Source: JAICXG01 sp963801255
GTDB taxonomy: Bacteria; Verrucomicrobiota; Verrucomicrobiia; Chthoniobacterales; UBA10450
Reading direction: 5' to 3'
DNA: 64,000 bases
Assembly: GCA_963801255.1 (NCBI GenBank)
Contig: CAWDEC010000013.1
Coordinates: forward strand, 1 to 64,000
Each line of letters begins with the position of its first letter. Within the stretch, counting starts at the first letter, position 1. A model generated the notes under the pieces. It had not been told where the DNA came from. It saw nothing but the letters and a program-made list of their open reading frames with translations, and searched no databases. The position numbers were made by a program, and so were the translations under genes. Positions 26,616 to 35,473 of the stretch are shown here, piece after piece.

Positions 26616-27898
26616 TAGCGCATCTTCCCTCCGTAAACCGCCTTGTCACCGAGTTCTTCAGCGATGCGCAAAAGCTGATTGTATTTCGCCACGCGATCGG
26701 TGCGACAAAGCGAGCCGGTCTTGATCTGGCCAGCGTTCGATGCAACGGCGATATCCGCGATGGTGGTGTCTTCCGTCTCGCCAGATCGATGACTGATCAC
26801 CGCGGTATAATCATTTTGCTTCGCAAGATCGATCGTCGCAAAAGTTTCCGTCAGGGTGCCGATCTGATTCACTTTTACGAGGATGGAATTGGCCACCCCG
26901 AGATCGATGCCCTTGCGAAGAAAGGCGACGTTGGTCACGAAAAGGTCGTCGCCCACAAGCTGCATGCTTTTGCCTAACCGATCGGTGAGCTTCTTCCAAC
27001 CATCCCAATCATTTTCCGCGCAGCCATCCTCTATCGAAATAATGGGAAATTTCCGCGCAAGGGATTCGTAGAGGTCAATCAACTCTTCGGCCGAGCGCTT
27101 GGACCCGTCCGATTTCTTGAAGACATAGGCGTTCTGCTCTTTGTCGTAAAATTCGGAAGAAGCGGCGTCGAGCGCGATGAAGATTTGTTCGCCTAACGAA
27201 TAGCCGGCTTTCTTCACCGCAGCCGCAATCGATTCCAGGGCGTCCTCGGCTGACTTGAGCTTGGGCGCGAAACCGCCTTCATCGCCAATCGCGGTCGAGA
27301 GTCCGCGTTCTTTCAGCACACTCTTGAGAGCGTGAAAGACCTCCACCCCGTAGCGCAGCGCTTCCGGAAAAGTCGGCGCACCTTTGGGCATGATCATGAA
27401 TTCCTGGAAATCAATCGGCGCATCGGAATGCGCGCCGCCATTGAGAATGTTCATCATCGGAACGGGCAAAACGTTTGCCTGGCTTCCTCCGAGATAACGA
27501 AAGAGCGGAACCTTCTCGGCATCGGCCGCCGCATGCGCCACGGCGAGGGAAACGCCTAACAATGCGTTTGCGCCCAGCTTTTGTTTGTTAGCCGTGCCGT
27601 CGAGCGTGATCAGTTCCTGGTCGATTTTCGTCTGCTCGGTTGCATCCATTCCGACCACGACCGGCGCGATCGTTTCGTTGACCGAAGCGACCGCCTTGCT
27701 CACGCCCTTGCCGCCATAACGCTGCCTGTCGCCATCGCGCAACTCCCAGGCTTCATGCTCCCCGGTGCTGGCACCACTCGGCACGGCCGCGCGCCCGAAC
27801 CCACCGCCGTCGAGATGCACGTCCACTTCGACCGTCGGATTACCGCGCGAATCGAGAATTTCGCGCGCACGGATCTTACTGATGCTGGTCAGCGCCAT
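26615..27898 (-). CDS. eno: Enolase
   Basis: 427 residues, full length. Converts 2-phosphoglycerate to phosphoenolpyruvate and also has surface roles in some bacteria. Landmarks are 'ARE ILDSRGNPTVEVDV' (without the gap), 'PSGASTGEHEAWELRD', 'ILNGGAHSDAPIDFQEFMI', 'IGDEGGFAPKLKSAEDAL', the metal and catalytic region 'IISIEDGCAENDWDGW', the lysine loop 'ILVKVNQIGTLTET' and 'VISHRSGETEDTTIAD'. It is transcribed away from the exported-protein cluster; ftsB follows. One 9-mer lies at 27192 (Ser-Leu-Gly). Confidence 0.98.
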   Translation of the reverse strand: MALTSISKIRAREILDSRGNPTVEVDVHLDGGGFGRAAVPSGASTGEHEAWELRDGDRQRYGGKGVSKAVASVNETIAPVVVGMDATEQTKIDQELITLDGTANKQKLGANALLGVSLAVAHAAADAEKVPLFRYLGGSQANVLPVPMMNILNGGAHSDAPIDFQEFMIMPKGAPTFPEALRYGVEVFHALKSVLKERGLSTAIGDEGGFAPKLKSAEDALESIAAAVKKAGYSLGEQIFIALDAASSEFYDKEQNAYVFKKSDGSKRSAEELIDLYESLARKFPIISIEDGCAENDWDGWKKLTDRLGKSMQLVGDDLFVTNVAFLRKGIDLGVANSILVKVNQIGTLTETFATIDLAKQNDYTAVISHRSGETEDTTIADIAVASNAGQIKTGSLCRTDRVAKYNQLLRIAEELGDKAVYGGKMR

Positions 27899-28028
27899 GT
27901 CGATACCGATTTAGCCACTGATCGCGCAGGGCGCAATCCCTCTTTTCCGCGAAATGCGACAAAGGCAAATTCTCAGCCGCCGCATCTGTCAGTGAACCGT
28001 CCGCTCAAACCATCAGCGCAATGCTCGC

Positions 28029-28742
28029 CTAACGAGTGAAGCTCTTGCGTCGACGCCAAAGAGCAACACCCGATGCACCGATGGCGAGGAGACCCAGGAA
28101 ACCTTGATCGGGCATGACCGCCGCTGCGGAGGAACTTGTCTGACCAGCCTTGATTGGTTCTCCCGGATCGGCCCAGGCATAGTCGAGAACTGTGAAGCTA
28201 AAGTCTGAATCCGACCCATCCAAGCGGACGCGAGCCCAGCCGTATTGCCTGCCCGAGCCATTGTTAAAACGAAAACCGACAAAGTCAGTGCCTTTCCCGT
28301 GCCACCGCCAATTCAAACTCGAACGATCACCCTTGATCATCGTCCCCAACGTCCCAAAGCCAAACGCACCGTTGGTGAAATGACCTTGCGAGATATAGCG
28401 GTGTTCATTCCGGTTCTTGATTCGCCAGACATAGGCGTAGGAGAAGACAGGGTACGAACCGAGGAATGCGCCGCTCTTCAGGCCAGCCGCTCCAAAAAAG
28501 TCCGCTGCCCCATCGTTGATACTGCGCTCGAAAATGATCGAATCCCCTGCCTGGTCGAGTGGGAGCGCAACCGACTTATTCTCGTTAGCGGGAAACGAGA
28601 CGTCGACCCGTCCCGAATAATGGATATCGGCCTCTGCCGGGGAAACGCCCGTCAGCGCCGTCGCCGCACCGGCACTCGCGTAGGCCAGCCAGCGTGCTGT
28701 TGGAATTTTGGCAGTGCGATTTTTCCGCACGTTCGTCTTCAT
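28029..28742 (-). CDS. Exported protein with C-terminal TM/Arg sorting-type tail (paralogue A)
   Basis: 237 residues. The N-terminus 'RWLAYASAGAATALTGVSPA' then 'EADIHYSG' is nearly the same as in the gene at 31543. The body is beta-rich ('SFPANENKSVALPL', 'SGRQYGWARVRLDGSD', 'VLDYAWADPGEPIKAGQ'). The C-terminus is 'FLGLLAIGASGVALWRRRKS', a short hydrophobic helix followed by an Arg cluster, like PEP-CTERM-type sorting tails but without a PEP motif. Probably exported and processed. The stop TAG comes from a 9-mer (28027-28035). Confidence 0.75.
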   Translation of the reverse strand: MKTNVRKNRTAKIPTARWLAYASAGAATALTGVSPAEADIHYSGRVDVSFPANENKSVALPLDQAGDSIIFERSINDGAADFFGAAGLKSGAFLGSYPVFSYAYVWRIKNRNEHRYISQGHFTNGAFGFGTLGTMIKGDRSSLNWRWHGKGTDFVGFRFNNGSGRQYGWARVRLDGSDSDFSFTVLDYAWADPGEPIKAGQTSSSAAAVMPDQGFLGLLAIGASGVALWRRRKSFTR

Positions 28743-28805
28743 GCCTTGAGCATAGGGAAGCTCTCAAGGAATTGGAAAGCTAAAATGCTATCTACGCCAT
28801 CGTCG

Positions 28806-31508
28806 TTAGGCTTCCGGAGTTCTCTTTCGATGAAGGGATGAATCGATCACAGCCGCCATTGCCTCTTCGTTAGGCACAAGCTCGCTTCCAAGGAATGCCG
28901 CCAGCTTCGCAATTGCCGGCGCGGGATCGCGCACCAACGTCGGGTAGCTTATCTCCAGCCATTCTACCTCCGGCGTCGTTGTGCCCCAGCGGCGTATCTC
29001 CTCGCGATGGGCGCGCAATCCACGCTCGAGCTGTTCCGTCTCCAGGTTGGCGCCCTTGGTCCCCAGTCTGTTGGTCATGGCGCGCTGGGACGCGACCACC
29101 TCCTGGATGGGGCGCATCATGAAAATGACTTTGTAGTGATGCTTCGTCGGGAGCATTCGCAGCAACATGGAAATACATTTGATCGCCTTTCCCTGAACCG
29201 CTTCGTCATCGAGTAACTCCGGCTTTTTCGCGATCTGCTTGATCGCTTCCCATTCGTAATACCCACGCGGGTTATCAATGTCCGCTTTGCGCTCCTGATC
29301 GGTCATGGCGGGAAGTCCACCCGCCTCCAGTAACTGCATCATGAGTGAAGTTCCCGAGCGCGGCAAACCTGAGACAATGACAAAGGCTTTGCCGGACTTC
29401 TCTTCTTCAGGTTTTGGATCAGGTCGCTCCTTGAGCAAGGTCGCGAGGCGTTCGGAGCGCTTGGGGATTTCCGGGAGATCGAAAAGTTGTTCACGCTTAG
29501 GCTCGCTAGGCTCGCCACCTCCGCGCCGCGTGCGACTGAGACGAAGCAGTTCCTCCCGATGGAATCGGGCTTTCTCCGGGTCACCGCCTTCCTGCCGATG
29601 GATGATTGCGAGATAGCGGTGCGCATTGACCATATTTGGTTGGAAGCGCAACGCCGTCTCGAAGGCCAGACGCGCCCGCTCATTGTCGCCCGATCGAACC
29701 AAAGCTACCCCAAGATTGAAGTGCGCAAGCGGAAGCCGATGGAGCAGACTTACCGCACGCAAAGCGCAGTCGACGGTTTGCTGGTTGTCCCCAAGTCGAC
29801 GGTAGACCGTCGAAAGCCCGAGAAAGGCGCGGGCGTTATCTTCATCAAGCGCGAGCGCCTTTTCATAGGCGACCTTCGCGTTCTCGAGTTGTGCGAGACG
29901 GACATAGGCATCGCCTAACTGAAGATAGATACCAGGGACTTTCGGAGCGACAGCTTCTGCTTCGAGCAAGGCGCGAAGGGCGCCGCCAAGATCGCCTCGA
30001 GCAAGTTTCACCCGCGCCCAAAGAAGCTGGCCACTGGCAGAGTCAGGCTCTTTACCGCCGGCAATCGCGCAAAGCAGACGTTCGGTTTGAGCCAGATAAC
30101 CGCCCTGGAAATAACAGCTCGCGAGTTGCTGCAAGAAGCGATCTTCCCATGGCCGCCGCCTGACGATCTCCTCTAACAGCGGGCGCGCTGCTTCCGAATG
30201 ACCTTTCCAGAGCAGAGTGCGCGCTACGTTATACTTACCTTCGATTTCAGCCGACTCAGCCGCTTTTTCCTTGTCCTCGCCTGGATCTTCGATGTAACCC
30301 AGGGCAGCGAACTGCTGCATGAGCTCGTTTGCCTGGGCGGGGTCGAGTTGTTCCTCGCCGGTATGCATGCCGCTTTCGCCTTCAACCTGTTCCCAACTCG
30401 GAATGGTCTTGACCTGGGGTATCTCTTCGAAAGCTTCGAGCAACGGCCGGCCATCCATATCCTGGCCGATAGGCAGGTCGAAAAGAGTTAGAACCGTTGG
30501 CGCGATATCGATCAGGCTCGCGCCGTAGATGCGTTCGTCCTTCTGAATCCCCTGCCCTGCCATGACAATGATACCGTATTGCCGATGCCATGCCGCGGGC
30601 CCGGCCGGTTCGCGCGGCGTGCCGCGCGGACGCTGGGAGCCGGACTCAAAGCCATGATCCGAGCAAAGAATAACTGTCGTATCTGGTCCAGCGAGCTCGA
30701 GTAACCGCTCCAGCATCATGTCGTGAAAGCGATAAGCGCCTTTCACAACATCCCTATACATGGCGAAATCTTCCTCCTTGATCCACTCGAGCTTGGGCGG
30801 GTGATAGGGCATGAAAGCGTGGGAGAAATGGTCTATTCCGTCGTAATAAACCGCCGTGAAATCCCATGGCTCGCTCTCCATGAGCGCCGTCGCGACTGCA
30901 TGCACCGATGCGTTATCACTCAGGACCTTGGCAAAGGAGCTAAGTCGCTTGTCCTTTTTTTGGTCGATCTTGGCTGCATCCGGAATGAACGGAAGGATAT
31001 GCGCTTCAGTCAGCTCGTTAGGAAACACCTTAAAACGGGCCAGCTCCGACCCGCGCTGTTCCGGATGAATGGCGCCTTTTGGAACAATCCAGCCTTTCTC
31101 AGGATCGAATCTTACCCCGCCAAAAGCGTTAGTGATAACGTTGCCCTTAATTGGTTCCGCGGGATGACTCGCCCACCAACCGATGACATTACACTTAAGT
31201 CCGCTCTGACTTAGGATGTTCCAAAGCGCCTTACACTTGCGTGACGTGCTGGTGTAAGGCCGCGCGCCGCCATTGACCGGGTCCGGCTCGATGAAACCAT
31301 GAATGCCATGCTTGTCGGCAAACTTACCCGTGGCGACCGAATTCCAAAGCATGGGGGAAAGGATCGGCTGGAGAGTTGCCAGGTTACCGATAACTCCTCG
31401 ATTAATGAAAGAGTCGAGGGTCGGCATGAGCCCTTCCTCAAGCAAAGGATTGATATGCTCCCAGTCAGCTGCATCCCAGCCGATGAGAAGAACTTTTCGT
31501 GTAACCAT
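28806..31508 (-). CDS. Alkaline-phosphatase-superfamily phosphodiesterase fused to TPRs and a sulfotransferase domain
   Basis: 900 residues in three modules. (1) About 1-395, type I phosphodiesterase/nucleotide pyrophosphatase: metal Asp in 'LLIGWDAADWEH', nucleophile region 'QPILSPMLWNSVATGKFA', then 'VYYDGIDHFSHAF', 'ILCSDHGFESGS' and 'AAWHRQYGIIV'. (2) About 420-650, tetratricopeptide repeats ('YLQLGDAYVRLAQLENAKVA' and others). (3) About 705-900, a sulfotransferase-type P-loop domain opening 'FVIVSGLPRSGTSLMMQLLE' with 'KVIFMMRPIQEVVASQRAMT'. No signal peptide is seen, so it is likely cytoplasmic unless exported unusually. Each module is known; the three-way fusion suggests coupling of phosphoester or nucleotide turnover with sulfation. 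The stop TAA is within a 9-mer. Confidence 0.88.
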   Translation of the reverse strand: MVTRKVLLIGWDAADWEHINPLLEEGLMPTLDSFINRGVIGNLATLQPILSPMLWNSVATGKFADKHGIHGFIEPDPVNGGARPYTSTSRKCKALWNILSQSGLKCNVIGWWASHPAEPIKGNVITNAFGGVRFDPEKGWIVPKGAIHPEQRGSELARFKVFPNELTEAHILPFIPDAAKIDQKKDKRLSSFAKVLSDNASVHAVATALMESEPWDFTAVYYDGIDHFSHAFMPYHPPKLEWIKEEDFAMYRDVVKGAYRFHDMMLERLLELAGPDTTVILCSDHGFESGSQRPRGTPREPAGPAAWHRQYGIIVMAGQGIQKDERIYGASLIDIAPTVLTLFDLPIGQDMDGRPLLEAFEEIPQVKTIPSWEQVEGESGMHTGEEQLDPAQANELMQQFAALGYIEDPGEDKEKAAESAEIEGKYNVARTLLWKGHSEAARPLLEEIVRRRPWEDRFLQQLASCYFQGGYLAQTERLLCAIAGGKEPDSASGQLLWARVKLARGDLGGALRALLEAEAVAPKVPGIYLQLGDAYVRLAQLENAKVAYEKALALDEDNARAFLGLSTVYRRLGDNQQTVDCALRAVSLLHRLPLAHFNLGVALVRSGDNERARLAFETALRFQPNMVNAHRYLAIIHRQEGGDPEKARFHREELLRLSRTRRGGGEPSEPKREQLFDLPEIPKRSERLATLLKERPDPKPEEEKSGKAFVIVSGLPRSGTSLMMQLLEAGGLPAMTDQERKADIDNPRGYYEWEAIKQIAKKPELLDDEAVQGKAIKCISMLLRMLPTKHHYKVIFMMRPIQEVVASQRAMTNRLGTKGANLETEQLERGLRAHREEIRRWGTTTPEVEWLEISYPTLVRDPAPAIAKLAAFLGSELVPNEEAMAAVIDSSLHRKRTPEA

Positions 31509-31542
31509 TAAGCTGGCAATCGCAGGCAGCTAAGGCTGGCTC

Positions 31543-32247
31543 TTAACGCTCTTTGGTGCGCTCTTTACGCCATGCATCCAAGCCGGCTCCGCCCACCGCA
31601 AGGAGACCCAGGGAACCGTCGGCCGATACCGCATCTACCATCTCACCGGAAGAGCTTCTCTGGCCCGTCAGAATCGAGTCTCCCGGCTCGCCCCAGGCAT
31701 AGTCCTTGATGACGTAGTGATACGGATGTTTGTCGGTTCGCTCCACCTTGAGACGAACCCAACCATACTGAATGCCGTTCCCAACATCGAACTTAAAGCC
31801 AATCGCACCGGTCCCGGTATCGCCGAAGTTACCCTGGCCGAGGTAGGTTAGAAGCGCGCCCACGCCTGGCATCCGCGCGACAGATCCGAACTGTCCATGC
31901 GAAACGGGGATTCCACGATCCAGGTTAGACAGGAATTGTGCGCCCTGACTGCTACTATTCGCCCGCGCCGAACCCTTTTCTGCCCCTCTTATGGTGAAGA
32001 ACGCTCTCGGGTAACACTGGTTGCAGGCTGTGATGTCGAAGAAAAGCGACGCTCCGCTTATGATAGGAAGAGCTACAGAATGGATGCCTTGCATCGCCAT
32101 GTTCACAGGTCCGGAATAATGAATTTCGGCATCCGCATAGGGAGCGCCGCAAAAGCCTGTGGCCACGCCGGCGGTCGCGTAAGCAAGCCATCTGGAGTCC
32201 GGCAGGGCGAATGATTTAGCTTGATAGCTCGTTTTTATGCCCCGCAT
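31543..32247 (-). CDS. Exported protein with C-terminal sorting-type tail (paralogue B)
   Basis: 234 residues from ATG 32247 ('MRGIKTSYQAKSFALPDSRW'); the longer frame needs a TTG at 32262. It shares with the gene at 28029 the 'SRWLAYATAGVATGF' signal region, 'DAEIHYSGPVNM', 'NGIQYGWVRLKV', 'IKDYAWGEPGDSILTGQ' and the tail 'SLGLLAVGGAGLDAWRKERT'. Two close cysteines ('ITACNQCYPRAFF') are special to this copy. Probably a surface or secreted protein. With paralogue A it brackets the phosphodiesterase-TPR-sulfotransferase gene, all on one strand, so the three may be one unit. Confidence 0.72.
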   Translation of the reverse strand: MRGIKTSYQAKSFALPDSRWLAYATAGVATGFCGAPYADAEIHYSGPVNMAMQGIHSVALPIISGASLFFDITACNQCYPRAFFTIRGAEKGSARANSSSQGAQFLSNLDRGIPVSHGQFGSVARMPGVGALLTYLGQGNFGDTGTGAIGFKFDVGNGIQYGWVRLKVERTDKHPYHYVIKDYAWGEPGDSILTGQRSSSGEMVDAVSADGSLGLLAVGGAGLDAWRKERTKER

Positions 32248-32394
32248 GCTACCGAACAACAACGGACGGAGTCAACTCTCCCAATCCGCCGTCGCCGCGA
32301 AACCAAGCGAACGTGCGAGACGACGAGCTGGCGATTTTCGCTGCACCTTGATTTTCGCGCTGGCATTGCGAGGGCGCGCGGCTAATCTGCCCGA

Positions 32395-33255
32395 ATGTCC
32401 GCACGTCTTGGAGCCATAGGAACGATACTGTCGCTCTTTTGCGTAACCGCTATCGCCAGGCAAAGTCCCACTCCATCGTCCGCCGCCGGGACGCCAAAAT
32501 CCCCTTCGGCGACGAGTGAGGCGAGCTCGCTTGCGCCCGATCAACTCGCCCACGCGCTTAAGAGCGATTCGGTGACCATTCCGACACCGGGCGAGCTTTT
32601 CTCCGCGCTCGCCAAACCGGCTAAACCGGACTGGGCAGCGCGGCTCAGTGGAGAGATTCCCACCAATTTCAAGACGCGTGCCCAGATTGCGCTCAACCTC
32701 GGCGGCCTAATCGCCGATGGGTTCATCGCCGTTGAGGCGCAGGACGCGCAACAGGTGAAGAACATCGGCGGGGACATAGTAAAAATGGCCAAGGCTCTCG
32801 GGGTGAGCGAGAGCATTTTGGCGCGTGGCAACAGCATTAATCAATTCGCCGAAAACCAGGAATGGGCCACGCTTCAGGAAGAGCTGGAGGCGACCCAGAA
32901 TGAAGTAAAGAGCTCGATGCAGTCGCATCGCGATCAGGACCTGATTATTCTCGTCAGTCTGGGTGGATGGATTCGCGGGACCCAAGTCGTGAGCAGCGTG
33001 ATCGCCAAAAACTATGACGCGAAGCTGGGTCAGGTATTGCGTCAGCCGGAGCTTCTGGGTTTCATTCGCTCGAAGATTGCACAAATCTCGCCTGAGATGC
33101 AGAACGATCCGCTGGTGAAAGATGTGAACGCACAGTTAGGTGAGATCGAGAAGATTGTAGCCAAGCCATTCGGGCAAGCGCTCTCCGAGGCCGAGGTGAC
33201 GAGCTTGAGCGAAAGCGTAAACAAGCTCATGCAGGAGATTCAAAAGAAAGACTGA
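32395..33255 (+). CDS. Exported hypothetical protein, helical
   Basis: 286 residues. A signal peptide at about 1-22 ('LGAIGTILSLFCVTAIA') is followed by a Ser/Thr/Pro/Ala linker (about 23-50) and a helical body of Ala/Gln/Glu/Lys-rich segments ('NLGGLIADGFIAVEAQDAQQ', 'VSLGGWIRGTQVVSSVIAKN', 'KLGQVLRQPELLGFIRSKIA'). No family is recognised. First of three co-oriented secreted-protein genes with tight spacing (2 bp to the next). Confidence 0.7.
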   Translation: MSARLGAIGTILSLFCVTAIARQSPTPSSAAGTPKSPSATSEASSLAPDQLAHALKSDSVTIPTPGELFSALAKPAKPDWAARLSGEIPTNFKTRAQIALNLGGLIADGFIAVEAQDAQQVKNIGGDIVKMAKALGVSESILARGNSINQFAENQEWATLQEELEATQNEVKSSMQSHRDQDLIILVSLGGWIRGTQVVSSVIAKNYDAKLGQVLRQPELLGFIRSKIAQISPEMQNDPLVKDVNAQLGEIEKIVAKPFGQALSEAEVTSLSESVNKLMQEIQKKD

Positions 33256-33257
33256 CG

Positions 33258-33695
33258 ATGCGCCGCGCACTTCGCCTTTGTCTGACGATCGTCGCCATTC
33301 TCGCCACAATTGGACCGGCCATTGCAGAGACTGACCAGGAGGTGGCCGGACGGGAAGCGGCTCTCGAACTCGCAGGTGCGTTTTCCAACGACGGCTTCAA
33401 ACTGCGTGATGGCCATTGGGCCGGCACACTCGCCCCTAACGAGACCGCCCTTGTCGCCGTTAATCTTTATGCCGGAAATGATTACTGGTTTTCTGCCGGC
33501 GCGACCGATAAAGCGAAGAAGGTTTCGGTAAGCGTTTTCGACGAGAAGGGCGCTTTGGTTCCCACAGAAAAATACACCTCAGGCACGAAAGCGGCTGCTG
33601 GATTTACCGTGAGCAGCAGCGGCCAATATTACGTGCAGGTACGGCTGGACGCGGGAGAGCCGGCCGGGGTATGCTTGGTTTACAGCTACAAGTGA
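33258..33695 (+). CDS. Exported hypothetical protein
   Basis: 145 residues. Signal peptide 'LCLTIVAILATIGPAIA' with cleavage after Ala. The mature part is beta-rich: 'GHWAGTLAPNETALVAVNLY', 'NDYWFSAGATDKAKKVSVSV', 'SSSGQYYVQVRLDAGEPAG'. The layout resembles periplasmic pre-peptidase-type C-terminal (PPC) folds, which bind or protect; this is a guess from strand pattern. It is coupled by GTGA overlap to the lipoprotein that follows. Confidence 0.65.
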   Translation: MRRALRLCLTIVAILATIGPAIAETDQEVAGREAALELAGAFSNDGFKLRDGHWAGTLAPNETALVAVNLYAGNDYWFSAGATDKAKKVSVSVFDEKGALVPTEKYTSGTKAAAGFTVSSSGQYYVQVRLDAGEPAGVCLVYSYK

Positions 33696-34159
33696 AAATC
33701 CGGTATATCGCTTTGGCGGTCGCCGTCACAGGCTTGGCCGCCGGTTGCGCATCCTCCAAAAAGGCGGGTGCGACTGCGGCCGGCAAAACGCATAACGACT
33801 GGTACGCGGTCGTCGCCTCCCAGACGCCTTTCTATCGTCATGGCCCGCAGCAGGCTAGCGGACCCGATTCGCAACTACCGAAGGACTCGATCATGAAAGT
33901 GATCCGGCCTTCCTTTGGCTATGTAAAAGTGCAATTGCAGGATGGCCAGAGCGGTTACGTCGCGAACGAAGATATCGGACCCGCGACGCCAGACCTGGTC
34001 ACGGAAAAATTGACGCCACCGCCCGTTCCCGAAGCTGTGGTCGCAAGCCACAGTGGATCTCCTGAAGAACAGTTCCGTCTCGACTCAAATGATCCCCGCC
34101 TTATCGCCCCCCCAGAACCCTTGCCCGAATCCAGCCCGGCTCCCGCCTTCCGCTACTAA
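33692..34159 (+). CDS. Lipoprotein with SH3-like domain
   Basis: 155 residues from GTG 33692, which overlaps the previous stop (GTGA). The lipobox 'AVTGLAAGC' lies at about residues 10-18. The mature part has an SH3b-like stretch ('WYAVVASQTPFYRHGP', 'LPKDSIMKVIRPSFGYVKVQ', 'DGQSGYVANEDI') and a Pro-rich tail. Such lipoproteins often bind peptidoglycan or surface partners. Probably an envelope protein working with the two secreted proteins upstream; that is inferred only from gene order. Confidence 0.7.
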   Translation: MKIRYIALAVAVTGLAAGCASSKKAGATAAGKTHNDWYAVVASQTPFYRHGPQQASGPDSQLPKDSIMKVIRPSFGYVKVQLQDGQSGYVANEDIGPATPDLVTEKLTPPPVPEAVVASHSGSPEEQFRLDSNDPRLIAPPEPLPESSPAPAFRY

Positions 34160-34321
34160 TCTCGCCTTACCCGGATTGGCGAGACGGTATTCCCTGTCCG
34201 CAGCCTTCGCATTCTTTGCGCTAAGTCGAGCAACGGAAACCCGAGCAAATCCGCTCGCTCGCGAAACACTCACTTGCCTCCTCCCCTCCTCTTTCGGAAG
34301 AGTATTGACCGTTTCTCGCTG

Positions 34322-34597
34322 ATGTTTTCGCTCCAAGTCTTTTTCGTCGGCAACGTCCAGGGCGTCGGTTTTCGCTGGACGGTAAAACGCATTGCCACCG
34401 GCTTCGAAGTTATCGGCTGGGTGCGCAATCTGCCTGATGGCCGCGTCGAACTACAGACCACAGGCGAAGAAAGCGAAGTGCGCGCGTTCATCGAAGCCAT
34501 TGGGCAGAGTGAACTCCGCTCCCACATTCGCGAACAGACCGAATTCGTCCTGCGGGAGCCGCCGCGTGCCCGCGGTTTCGAGATTCGCCATGACTGA
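34322..34597 (+). CDS. acyP: Acylphosphatase
   Basis: 91 residues from ATG 34322. Hydrolyses carboxyl-phosphate bonds of small acyl phosphates. It has the family loop 'FFVGNVQGVGFRWTVKRIA', with the phosphate-binding Arg, and the catalytic Asn in 'GWVRNLPDGRVELQTTGEE'. The full acylphosphatase length is about 90 residues. It overlaps the ABC ATPase start by 8 bp, so the two are co-expressed. Confidence 0.93.
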   Translation: MFSLQVFFVGNVQGVGFRWTVKRIATGFEVIGWVRNLPDGRVELQTTGEESEVRAFIEAIGQSELRSHIREQTEFVLREPPRARGFEIRHD

Positions 34598-35444
34598 CCC
34601 GGCAGTCGCCGTCCGCGGCCTCACGAAAGTCTTTCCAATACCTTTTCGCCGTTGCCGGCTCGTTGCGGTGCGCGATCTGAACCTCGAAGTCGCGCGCGGT
34701 CAGGTTTATGGGCTTCTCGGGCCTAACGGATCGGGCAAGAGCACGACCTTGAAAATTATTCTCGGACTCGTTTCGCCCACGAAAGGCAAGACGCAAATTT
34801 TCGGCCGGGACAGTCGCGATGTGGGGAGCCGCTCGACCGTCGGTTTTCTCCCCGAGAATCCCTACTTCTATAAATATCTTACGGGCGAAGAAACCTTGTT
34901 TTTCTTTGGAAAGCTAGGCGGCCTGCGGGGCCGAAGGCTACAAGCCCGGACTAACGAATTGCTTGCACTCGTCAGGCTGGAAGAGGCGCGTCATCGGCGG
35001 CTCGGCAGTTACTCGAAGGGAATGCTGCAACGGATCGGCCTGGCACAGGCGCTCCTGCCAGAACCAAAGCTTGTCGTGCTCGATGAGCCGACGGCGGGGG
35101 TCGATCCGGAAGGTTCACGTGAGATTCGCGATCTCATTCTCGATTTGAAAGCCCGTGACATCACCGTCCTGCTCTCCTCACATCTCCTCACGCAAGTTCA
35201 GGAAATTTGCGACCACGTCAGCATTCTCGCAGACGGCGCGATCGTCAAAGAAGGCCGCGTCGAGGACTTACTGGCGATCGAAAATCAGACCGAGCTGATC
35301 CTGGAAAATGCGCCTCCAGAAATTCTTGCCGAGATCCGGATCTTACTCGAGAGGTCCGGCGCTCGCCTCGTCGAGCAACGCCAACCCAAGACTTCGCTCG
35401 AGCGGCTTTTCCTCGAGGCGACAAAAACCAAACCATCCGGCTAA
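34590..35444 (+). CDS. ABC transporter ATP-binding protein
   Basis: 284 residues from ATG 34590. Walker A is 'GLLGPNGSGKSTTLKIILGL', the Q-loop region 'VGFLPENPYFYKYLTGEETL', the signature 'LGSYSKGMLQRIGLAQALL', Walker B 'LVVLDEPTAGVDPEGSRE' and the H-loop 'VLLSSHLLTQVQEIC'. It belongs to the ABC-2/CcmA-type exporter group, and the next gene is the matching permease. The substrate is unknown. Confidence 0.95.
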   Translation: MTDPAVAVRGLTKVFPIPFRRCRLVAVRDLNLEVARGQVYGLLGPNGSGKSTTLKIILGLVSPTKGKTQIFGRDSRDVGSRSTVGFLPENPYFYKYLTGEETLFFFGKLGGLRGRRLQARTNELLALVRLEEARHRRLGSYSKGMLQRIGLAQALLPEPKLVVLDEPTAGVDPEGSREIRDLILDLKARDITVLLSSHLLTQVQEICDHVSILADGAIVKEGRVEDLLAIENQTELILENAPPEILAEIRILLERSGARLVEQRQPKTSLERLFLEATKTKPSG

Positions 35445-35473
35445 GCGAGCTGGAGCAGCATTCTGATTCCCCC

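Noticed and set aside
34392..34589. Extended start of the ABC ATPase
   Set aside because: The first 66 residues are a shadow of acyP; the domain begins at ATG 34590 ('MTDPAVAVRGLTKVF').
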